Assembly: GCA_011371465.1 (NCBI GenBank) | Contig: DRQL01000080.1 | Span: forward strand, 1 to 5,769 | Origin: Gammaproteobacteria bacterium | Lineage (GTDB): Bacteria; Pseudomonadota; Gammaproteobacteria; DSM-19610 | Length of the DNA stretch: 5,769 nt | Direction of reading: 5' to 3' | Shown: positions 1-5,769 of the stretch, one piece after another | Layout of the letters: the number at the start of each line of letters is the position of its first letter | How positions within the stretch are numbered: position 1 is the first letter of the stretch | Notes under the pieces: generated by a model | The model's input: only the letters and a program-made list of their open reading frames with translations | Databases searched by the model: none | What the model was told of the DNA's origin: nothing | Position numbers and translations under genes: made by a program

Positions 1-358
1 CATCGCCACCCTGAACCTGAATGGAGATTATATTTCGGATGCGCTGGCGGCCCAGGTGGGCGGTATCGGTATGGCGCCCGGAGCCAACCTGTCCGACAAC
101 GTGGCCCTGTTTGAAGCCACGCACGGGACCGCGCCCAAGTACGCCGGCAAGGACCAGGTGAATCCCGGTTCGCTGATCCTGTCTGCGGAAATGATGCTCC
201 GGCACATGTCCTGGAACGAGGCGGCTGACCTGATCATACAGGGGCTGTCCGGCGCGATCGCCGCCAGGACGGTAACCTATGACCTGGATCGCCTGATGGA
301 GAACTCGACCAAACTGAGTTGTTCAGCCTTTGGCCAGGCGATCATCAAGCATATGTAA
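1..358 (+). CDS. icd: Isocitrate dehydrogenase, NADP-dependent (C-terminal part, 5' end outside window)
   Basis: TCA-cycle enzyme, cytoplasmic homodimer, converting isocitrate plus NADP+ to 2-oxoglutarate, CO2 and NADPH. The open frame runs from base 2 (base 1 belongs to the preceding codon) to TAA at 356-358, giving 118 residues. Aligned by eye with the 416-residue E. coli enzyme, these correspond to residues 299-416, so the C-terminus is the usual length. Visible residues: GDYISDA carries the two Mg/isocitrate aspartates (E. coli D307 and D311). ATHGTAPKYAG carries the cofactor residues equivalent to H339, K344 and Y345. TVTYDLDRLM carries the equivalents of Y391 and R395, which contact the 2'-phosphate of NADP, so NADP rather than NAD specificity is inferred. 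The regulatory phosphorylation serine lies upstream of the window. The gene converges on cspD across a short gap with a hairpin. Confidence 0.97.
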   Translation, partial: IATLNLNGDYISDALAAQVGGIGMAPGANLSDNVALFEATHGTAPKYAGKDQVNPGSLILSAEMMLRHMSWNEAADLIIQGLSGAIAARTVTYDLDRLMENSTKLSCSAFGQAIIKHM

Positions 359-375
359 TCACACAGCCGCACCTG

Positions 376-401
376 CACTGCCCGCGGGAACGCGGGCAGT
401 G
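376..401. terminator. Perfect hairpin between convergent icd and cspD, probable bidirectional 3' end
   Basis: Arms CACTGCCCGCG (376-386) and CGCGGGCAGTG (391-401) pair over 11 bp without mismatch around the loop GGAA, a GNRA tetraloop when read on the plus strand. It lies 18 bases after the icd stop and 25 bases beyond the cspD stop. Neither side has a T tract, so it is not a textbook intrinsic terminator. It may instead act as a 3'-end stabiliser with Rho-dependent termination. A weaker 5-bp stem, CCTGA/TCAGG at 407-421, sits next to it on the cspD side. Confidence 0.65.
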
Positions 402-426
402 GGCAGCCTGAACGGCTCAGGTTGCT

Positions 427-642
427 TCAGCTCGTTGCCGAAGCAAATACGATTCTGCTTGCCTGCAAGCCTTTCGGGCCGTCAGCCACTTCGAATTCGA
501 CGTGCTGACCTTCCTTGAGGCTTTTGTAGCCTTCCATTTCAATCGATGAGAAATGCGCGAATATGTCGTCGCCCCCACCGTCCGGGGATATAAAGCCATA
601 CCCCTTTGCGTTACTGAACCACTTAACAACTCCTGTTGCCAT
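427..642 (-). CDS. cspD: Cold-shock-domain protein CspD
   Basis: A 71-residue single cold-shock domain (five-stranded OB fold) that binds single-stranded nucleic acid. RNP1 is KGYGFI (residues 13-18) and RNP2 is IFAHF (27-31), preceded by the GGGDD turn. The segment SSIEMEGYKSLKEGQ and the IFAHF rather than VFVHF form of RNP2 point to CspD rather than a CspA-type protein. In E. coli CspD is a stationary-phase, ppGpp-linked protein that inhibits DNA replication and is toxic in excess; that role is inferred here from homology and synteny. E. coli CspD is 74 residues, so the length fits. The ATG at 642-640 is preceded by TGAGGAA (657-651), a good Shine-Dalgarno with about nine bases of spacing. 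That site overlaps the stop of a short leader ORF. Divergent from clpS-clpA, as in E. coli and Pseudomonas. No aberrant residues seen. Confidence 0.95.
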   Translation of the reverse strand: MATGVVKWFSNAKGYGFISPDGGGDDIFAHFSSIEMEGYKSLKEGQHVEFEVADGPKGLQASRIVFASATS

Positions 643-654
643 GACTCTAGTTCC

Positions 655-720
655 TCACTGCGTTCTTACGCAGGTCAACGCCTGCTTGTTCTTGATCGCA
701 TCGCCCCATGCTGCTGGCAT
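655..720 (-). CDS. Putative 21-residue leader ORF upstream of cspD
   Basis: An ATG at 720-718 opens a 21-codon frame that begins MPAAWGDAIKNK, ends CVRTQ, and stops with TGA at 657-655. A near-perfect Shine-Dalgarno, GAAGGAGGAG (738-729), ends eight bases before the ATG and is the strongest ribosome-binding site in the window. The stop codon forms the first bases of the cspD Shine-Dalgarno (TGAGGA), leaving 12 bases to the cspD ATG, an arrangement suited to translational coupling or reinitiation. The frame stays open upstream to about 849, but the promoter call puts the transcript start near 751, so only this short form should be translated. No membrane segment and no known family is recognised. 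It could be a regulatory leader peptide or a real small protein. Confidence rests on the ribosome-binding site and geometry, not homology. Confidence 0.5.
   Translation of the reverse strand: MPAAWGDAIKNKQALTCVRTQ
658..685 (-). promoter_or_regulatory. Two mutually exclusive hairpins in the cspD leader
   Basis: On the minus strand, hairpin A pairs GCAGG (685-681) with CCTGC (674-670) around CGTTGA. Hairpin B pairs CTGCGT (673-668) with ACGCAG (663-658) around AAGA. Both are perfect, and they share bases 673-670, so only one can form at a time. Hairpin B ends immediately before the cspD Shine-Dalgarno at 657-651, and both lie inside the last codons of the leader ORF. A ribosome on the leader ORF would disrupt one or both. 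There is no T tract, so any control would act on translation rather than by attenuation of transcription. Function is inference. Confidence 0.4.
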
Positions 721-757
721 GGTGACGACTCCTCCTTCAGCCGTAACGGCATCCAAT

Positions 758-786
758 ATTGTTATTCTGCCTATCAGAATAGTCAA
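758..786 (-). promoter_or_regulatory. Candidate sigma-70 promoter for the leader ORF and cspD
   Basis: The -35 is TTGACT (786-781, 5 of 6 consensus), followed by a 17-base spacer and -10 AACAAT (763-758, 4 of 6). The predicted start is near 751, giving a leader of about 110 bases before cspD. The first transcribed bases would fold into a small GCCG/CGGC hairpin (750-740) just ahead of the leader-ORF Shine-Dalgarno. An A/T-rich stretch upstream (811-830) could serve as an UP element. Called from sequence only. Confidence 0.5.
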
Positions 787-800
787 GTATTCATAAGCCG

Positions 801-828
801 TTGAAAAGGCGCATTTTGATTTTATATT
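801..828 (+). promoter_or_regulatory. Candidate sigma-70 promoter P1 for clpS-clpA
   Basis: TTGAAA (801-806) and TATATT (823-828), each 5 of 6 to consensus, are separated by 16 bases. The predicted start near 835 would give a leader of about 100 bases before clpS, beginning with a small CCCG/CGGG hairpin (831-841). Its -35 is only 14 bases from the divergent cspD -35. The leader has no recognisable Shine-Dalgarno in front of clpS. Confidence 0.5.
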
Positions 829-885
829 TTCCCGGAACGGGCATAACACTTGCTTGTTACAGAAGCATGTGTATCCTGTTTTCAG

Positions 886-907
886 GGCGCTGGTTTTCTG
901 GCGCTGG
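886..907 (+). repeat. 8-bp direct repeat overlapping the -35 position of clpS promoter P2
   Basis: GGCGCTGG occurs at 886-893 and again at 900-907, a 14-base repeat period, with a third CTGG core at 898-901. The second copy covers the place where the -35 element would be for the TATAAT at 925-930, which has no consensus -35. This is compatible with an activator or repressor site but could be chance in GC-rich DNA. Confidence 0.3.
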
Positions 908-924
908 ATCGAGCTGAATTACGT

Positions 925-930
925 TATAAT
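925..930 (+). promoter_or_regulatory. Perfect -10 element (P2) immediately before clpS, predicted leaderless transcript
   Basis: TATAAT at 925-930 matches the sigma-70 -10 consensus in all six positions and ends seven bases before the clpS ATG at 938. With normal spacing, transcription would start at 937-938, on or next to the A of ATG. No -35 match or extended -10 TG is visible at any usual spacing, so activation may be needed. The bases before ATG (TTGTGTCT) contain no Shine-Dalgarno, consistent with a leaderless message. Confidence 0.5.
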
Positions 931-937
931 TGTGTCT

Positions 938-1258
938 ATGAGTAAGGAAACCGGACATTCAGGCGACCACGGCCTTTCGGTTCTGGAGGCAAAACCGAAG
1001 CTCAGGCGGCCGCCCATGTACAAGGTGGTGTTGCACAACGATGACTACACCCCGATGGAGTTCGTGGTAATGCTGCTGGGTGAGCTGTTTGGTATGCCCA
1101 GGTCGAAAGCGACGCAGGTTATGCTGCACGTGCACACCAAAGGTAAAGGCGTGTGTGGCGTATTTACAAAAGAAATCGCGGAAACAAAAGTTGCGCAGGT
1201 AAATGAATACTCGCGCCAGAACCAGCATCCGCTACTGTGCGCAATGGAGGAAGCATAG
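938..1258 (+). CDS. clpS: ClpS, N-degron recognition adaptor of ClpAP
   Basis: Cytoplasmic adaptor that binds proteins with N-terminal Leu, Phe, Tyr or Trp and delivers them to ClpA. Starting at ATG 938 gives 106 residues, the same as E. coli ClpS, with conserved residues at identical numbers. NDDYTPMEFV (34-43) supplies N34, D35, D36, T38, M40 and V43. M62, V65 and H66 (in MLHVH) and L99 (in HPLLC) complete the pocket, with M40 the gatekeeper against beta-branched residues. E79 and K84 match positions linked to ClpA binding. Residues 1-25 are the variable extension needed for substrate hand-over. The frame is open upstream to a TTG at 854, but no ribosome-binding site or homology supports a longer start. 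The chosen ATG also lacks a Shine-Dalgarno and lies seven bases after a perfect -10. Its stop is 21 bases before clpA, so the two are co-transcribed. Confidence 0.96.
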   Translation: MSKETGHSGDHGLSVLEAKPKLRRPPMYKVVLHNDDYTPMEFVVMLLGELFGMPRSKATQVMLHVHTKGKGVCGVFTKEIAETKVAQVNEYSRQNQHPLLCAMEEA

Positions 1259-1279
1259 TCAGGCGATGAGGTAGTCAAG

Positions 1280-3544
<2,265 letters not shown>

Positions 3545-3568
3545 CCGGCAGCCGTTACCGGCCGCCGG
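3545..3568. terminator. Hairpin between convergent clpA and infA
   Basis: CCGGC (3545-3549) pairs with GCCGG (3564-3568), and GCCG (3551-3554) with CGGC (3559-3562), around loop TTAC with a single A/C mismatch: nine base pairs filling almost the whole 30-base gap. It starts directly after the clpA stop and lies 6 bases beyond the infA stop, so it could end both transcripts. No T tract follows on either strand. Confidence 0.55.
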
Positions 3569-3574
3569 GCTGCA

Positions 3575-3793
3575 TCAACGGGCACGGTAGGTGATGCGGC
3601 CCTTGCTCAGGTCATAGGGGGTCAGCTGTACCGTCACCTTGTCGCCGGTGAGGATGCGAATGTAGTGTTTGCGCATTTTCCCGGAGATATGTGCGGTTAC
3701 CACGTGTCCGTTCTCCAGTTCGACCCGGAACATCGTGTTGGGCAGGGTGTCGATAACCGTGCCTTCCATTTCAATGTGATCTTCTTTTGCCAC
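3575..3793 (-). CDS. infA: Translation initiation factor IF-1
   Basis: Binds the 30S A site during initiation and assists IF2 and IF3. It has 72 residues, the standard length, and a single S1/OB-fold domain. Hallmarks include GTVIDTLPNTMFRVELENG (residues 11-29), VTAHISGKMRKHYIRIL and GDKVTV, ending SKGRITYRAR; the sequence is nearly identical to E. coli IF1. The start codon is GTG at 3793-3791, not ATG; the MAKED-type N-terminus aligns exactly there, and no nearby in-frame ATG would fit. The Shine-Dalgarno GAGAGG lies about four to five bases upstream. It has its own candidate promoter and is separated from the upstream bpt gene by a strong intrinsic terminator, so it is probably transcribed independently. 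Its position between clpA and the transferase genes is conserved in gammaproteobacteria. Confidence 0.98.
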   Translation of the reverse strand: MAKEDHIEMEGTVIDTLPNTMFRVELENGHVVTAHISGKMRKHYIRILTGDKVTVQLTPYDLSKGRITYRAR

Positions 3794-3804
3794 GCTTCCT
3801 CTCT

Positions 3805-3848
3805 CGTACGTTGATCGAATTCAGCCGCGGAGTATAACCGATCGTACG
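3805..3848. repeat. Imperfect inverted repeat flanking the infA -10 element
   Basis: CGTACGTTGATCG at 3805-3817 and CGATCGTACG at 3839-3848 are inverted copies interrupted by three extra bases in the first arm, with CGTACG in each. They bracket the TATACT -10 at 3836-3831. This could be an operator, or an mRNA stem if the more distal -10 is used. Weak evidence. Confidence 0.25.
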
Positions 3849-3865
3849 CGCGGATGAGTACTATA
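3831..3865 (-). promoter_or_regulatory. Candidate infA promoter region with two -10 elements
   Basis: TATACT (3836-3831) and TATAGT (3865-3860) are each 5 of 6 to the sigma-70 -10. The proximal one would start transcription near 3824, leaving a leader of about 30 bases before the GTG. No good -35 is present; the best for the proximal element is TACTCA (3860-3855) with an 18-base spacer. Located just downstream of the bpt terminator. Confidence 0.45.
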
Positions 3866-3890
3866 AAGGGCGGGCCGGGCGGAAAAACGG

Positions 3891-3916
3891 AAAAAACGGC
3901 CCGGTTTCCGGTGCCG
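3891..3916 (-). terminator. Rho-independent terminator of the aat-bpt operon
   Basis: On the minus strand, CGGC (3916-3913), one bulged A, CCGG (3911-3908), loop AAA, CCGG (3904-3901), GCCG (3900-3897) form an eight-pair GC-only stem followed at once by six T (3896-3891); a further T5 lies at 3887-3883. It begins four bases after the bpt stop and separates bpt from infA. This is the only hairpin in the window with a classical T tract. Confidence 0.85.
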
Positions 3917-3919
3917 CGG

Positions 3920-4666
3920 TCAGGATTTTCCGGGCGGTATATCCTCGATCGGCTGCCAGCGCCCCTCGTAATAGGCCTGCATGGGGCGGAAACGGCTCTT
4001 GTACTGCATTTTCCGGCTGCCGGGGATCCAGAAACCCAGGTACAGCCAGTCGTACCCCGTTTCCCGCGCCAGTTCGATCTGGCGCAGCACGGCGTAGGTG
4101 CCCAGGCTCCTGCGCGCGGCATCCGGTTCGAAGAAAGTGTATACCGCGGAAAGGGCGTGCTGCATGCGGTCGGTTACCGCCAGCGCCAGCGGTGTCCCGT
4201 CCAGGCTGAATTCCAGGAACAGGGTGTCGCACCAGTCGCTGGTGAGAAACTGCAGGTAGTCGTCTGCGTCCGGGTCGTCCATGCCGCCGTCCGGGTGGCG
4301 GCTGGCCAGGTAGCGCCGGTACAGCGCAAAGTGCGCTTCCCTGAATTCCGGCGCCAGCACCGCGCAGTCCAGGTCGCGGTTGCGGTTCCAGATTTTCTGC
4401 TGGTTGCGGCTGCGTTTGAAACGGTGCACGGGGATGCGCACCGGGATGCACTCGGAACAGCCGGGACAGGCGGGCACGTACAGATCGTTGCCGCTGCGCC
4501 TGAAACCGAAACCCGCCAGCTGGTCATAAATGGCCGTGGAGAGCCGGGCATCCGGGTCCGCGAACACCGAGATCGCGTCACGTCCCTGCAGATAGGAACA
4601 GGGTCGTGGCGCAGTGGCGAAAAAGCGCAGGGTCATTTCCCCGGGGTCGGTATCGTTTTTGTTCAT
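3920..4666 (-). CDS. bpt: Aspartate/glutamate leucyltransferase (Bpt)
   Basis: Transfers leucine from Leu-tRNA to proteins with N-terminal Asp or Glu, creating a ClpS-readable N-degron. The family is often labelled arginyltransferase (ate) because it resembles eukaryotic ATE1, but bacterial members of this type are leucyltransferases by the Vibrio vulnificus precedent. It has 248 residues. The N-terminal ATE domain carries C23 in PCSYL and the CPGCSECIPVR cluster (C67, C70, C73), then NQQKIWNRNRDL. The C-terminal GNAT-like half shows ASRHPDGGMD, LSAVYTFFEP, RSLGTYAVLRQIELA and LGFWIPGSRKMQYK. The ATG at 4666 overlaps the aat stop by four bases (ATGA). An in-frame codon at 4714 would add 16 Arg-rich residues inside aat and is not needed. 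It is the last gene of its operon, followed by an intrinsic terminator. Absent from E. coli but present here in Pseudomonas. Confidence 0.95.
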   Translation of the reverse strand: MNKNDTDPGEMTLRFFATAPRPCSYLQGRDAISVFADPDARLSTAIYDQLAGFGFRRSGNDLYVPACPGCSECIPVRIPVHRFKRSRNQQKIWNRNRDLDCAVLAPEFREAHFALYRRYLASRHPDGGMDDPDADDYLQFLTSDWCDTLFLEFSLDGTPLALAVTDRMQHALSAVYTFFEPDAARRSLGTYAVLRQIELARETGYDWLYLGFWIPGSRKMQYKSRFRPMQAYYEGRWQPIEDIPPGKS

Positions 4667-5406
4667 GGCTTGCCGGCCTGCCAGTCTGCGGCGGTTTCCC
4701 CGGCGTCGAAACACCAGTGTTGCGGCGGGTTACCGGCCTCGCACAGGTTGTCCAGGTGCCGGATGAATTCCGCGCGTGCAATTTCCTCCGCCCCCAGGCT
4801 GGCCAGGTGGTCGGAGTACACCTGGCAATCGATCAGCCCGAATCCCCGTGCCTGCAGGTGGCGCACCAACCAGGCAAAGGCCACCTTGGAGGCATCCGTT
4901 ACCCGGCTGAACATGGACTCGCCGAAAAATACCCGGCCAATGGCAATGCCGTACAACCCGCCGGCCAGTTTCCCGTCCTGCCAGCATTCCACCGAGTGGG
5001 CGTGCCCCTGGGTATGCAGTTCCCGGTAGGCAGTTGCCATGGCCGGCGTGATCCAGGTGCCCGTGCTGTCCCGGCGGGGCGCGGCGCAGGCGGCAATCAC
5101 CCGGTCGAAGGCCTGGTCCATGGTGACTTCAAAGCGCGCGCTGCGCAGGGTCCTGCGCAGGCTGCGGGAGATCCTGAGACGGGCGGGAAACAGTACGGTG
5201 CGCGGGTCGGGCGACCACCACAGGATGGGTTGCCGGTCGCTGTACCAGGGAAAAATGCCGCGTCGGTAGGCGCTCAGGATGCGTTTGGGATTCAGGTCGC
5301 CGCCTACGGCCAGCAGTCCGTCCGGTTCCCGCAGGGCGAGGTGGACATCCGGGAAACTCAGGTCCGGGTCTCCGGGGTCGATCCAGAACGGGCTCTGCAG
5401 GCTCAT
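4663..5406 (-). CDS. aat: Leucyl/phenylalanyl-tRNA--protein transferase (Aat)
   Basis: Transfers Leu or Phe from aminoacyl-tRNA to proteins with N-terminal Arg or Lys; cytoplasmic, upstream step of the ClpS-ClpAP N-degron pathway. It has 247 residues against 234 in E. coli. Family blocks are all present: GLLAVGGDL (30-38), AYRRGIFPWY (46-55), WWSPDPR (63-69), TWIT (117-120), AHSVECW, GGLYG, FFGESMFS (160-167), ASKVA and LIDCQ (191-195). E163, D193, Q195 and W118 correspond to E. coli E156, D186, Q188 and W111, offset by seven. The catalytic half has a GNAT/FemX-like fold by family knowledge. The start ATG (5406) overlaps the stop of the upstream COG3146-type gene in an ATGA; its stop overlaps the bpt start the same way. 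An AGGTGG lies just before the ATG at short spacing, so coupled translation is likely. Confidence 0.97.
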   Translation of the reverse strand: MSLQSPFWIDPGDPDLSFPDVHLALREPDGLLAVGGDLNPKRILSAYRRGIFPWYSDRQPILWWSPDPRTVLFPARLRISRSLRRTLRSARFEVTMDQAFDRVIAACAAPRRDSTGTWITPAMATAYRELHTQGHAHSVECWQDGKLAGGLYGIAIGRVFFGESMFSRVTDASKVAFAWLVRHLQARGFGLIDCQVYSDHLASLGAEEIARAEFIRHLDNLCEAGNPPQHWCFDAGETAADWQAGKP

Positions 5407-5769
5407 GCCACCTGGCTCTGTCGGAAGGGGGAGCGCGCGGACAGTTCCGCCATGTAGTCGTGCATCGCTTCGGTTTCCTGGACCAGGAAGCGGGCAATGA
5501 CGTTGCGGAAGCCCTCGTGTGCTATCCAGTGTGCCGACCAGGTCGGTTCCGGCAGAAAACCGCGGCTGATCTTGTGCTCGCCCTGGGCGCCGGGCTCGAA
5601 GTGTTTGAGGCCGTGCGCGATACAGTAGTCGATACCCTGGTAGTAACAGGTTTCGAAATGCAGGGAGTGGTAGTCCTCGTAGCAGCCCCAGTGACGCCCG
5701 TACAGGGTGTCGTCGCTGCGCAGGCAGATAGCACCTGCCACGATGCGCTGCCGGTTGCGTGCAATGATA
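5403..5769 (-). CDS. COG3146-type predicted N-acyltransferase (GNAT/FemAB-like), C-terminal part
   Basis: The 5' end lies outside the window; 121 residues remain, ending at TGA 5405-5403. From memory, family members are about 380 residues, so roughly two thirds is missing. Recognised by the run of conserved blocks: RIVAGAICL, DTLYGRHWGC, HSLHFETCYYQGIDY, GLKHFEPGAQGEHKISRGF, and SAHWI near the end. The family is annotated as predicted acyltransferase or 'peptidoglycan biosynthesis/recognition' by resemblance to FemAB; to my knowledge no reaction is established. A GTG at 5741 is internal, because the conserved frame continues to the window edge. Its last four bases overlap the aat start, making it an earlier member of the aat-bpt operon. 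In Pseudomonas the gene next to aat is, from memory, trxB instead, so this neighbour is lineage-specific. Confidence 0.85.
   Translation of the reverse strand, partial: IIARNRQRIVAGAICLRSDDTLYGRHWGCYEDYHSLHFETCYYQGIDYCIAHGLKHFEPGAQGEHKISRGFLPEPTWSAHWIAHEGFRNVIARFLVQETEAMHDYMAELSARSPFRQSQVA

Noticed and set aside
721..849. Longer version (64 codons) of the cspD leader ORF
   Set aside because: It would start upstream of the predicted cspD transcript start and lacks a ribosome-binding site. The strong SD is placed for the ATG at 720.
854..937. Possible N-terminal extension of ClpS by 28 residues from a TTG
   Set aside because: No ribosome-binding site; the extension covers the candidate promoter, and the 106-residue form matches E. 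coli ClpS residue for residue in numbering.
3545..3574. tRNA-Ser (serW) expected between clpA and infA by comparison with E. coli
   Set aside because: The gap is only 30 bases and holds a hairpin, so no tRNA fits.
4667..4714. Possible 16-residue extension of Bpt inside aat
   Set aside because: The internal ATG forms an ATGA overlap with the aat stop, and the extension is Arg-rich read-through without family support.
3854..5029. 391-codon plus-strand open frame opposite bpt and aat
   Set aside because: It is antisense to two genes with full family motifs. Its composition (Arg, Pro, Gln, Val rich, no known domain) is the shadow expected from GC-rich codon bias.
4606..5457. 283-codon plus-strand open frame opposite aat
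   Set aside because: Antisense shadow of aat; no recognisable domain, and it overlaps another shadow.

Overview
The window is a chromosomal core-gene segment of a gammaproteobacterium, and no mobile DNA is visible. The proteins closely match Escherichia coli and Pseudomonas versions. The gene order icd / cspD / clpS-clpA / infA / bpt-aat is, from memory, the order in Pseudomonas. E. coli keeps cspD-clpS-clpA-infA-aat but has no bpt. High GC in the coding regions and the presence of bpt suggest a Pseudomonas-like or related marine/environmental lineage rather than an enteric; the exact genus cannot be read from this piece.

Layout, left to right: the last 118 codons of icd (+, NADP-isocitrate dehydrogenase); a hairpin in the convergent gap; cspD (-); an approximately 295-base divergent regulatory region; clpS and clpA (+, one transcription unit); a second convergent hairpin; infA (-); a canonical intrinsic terminator; then an operon on the minus strand, read from the right edge leftwards: the 3' end of a COG3146-type acyltransferase-like gene, aat, bpt. 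The last three genes overlap by four bases each (ATGA).

Functionally this is a bacterial N-degron (N-end rule) locus. Aat adds Leu/Phe to proteins starting with Arg/Lys. Bpt adds Leu to proteins starting with Asp/Glu. ClpS recognises the resulting N-terminal Leu/Phe/Tyr/Trp and hands the substrate to ClpA, which unfolds it into ClpP (not in the window). infA (IF1) sits between the two halves, and cspD is divergent from clpS.

The least ordinary parts are: (a) the cspD/clpS intergenic region, with back-to-back promoters, a 21-codon leader ORF with a near-perfect Shine-Dalgarno sequence ahead of cspD, two mutually exclusive hairpins inside it, and a perfect TATAAT placed so that clpS mRNA should be leaderless; and (b) the COG3146 gene translationally coupled to the two tRNA-dependent N-degron transferases, which hints at a third member of that tagging operon.
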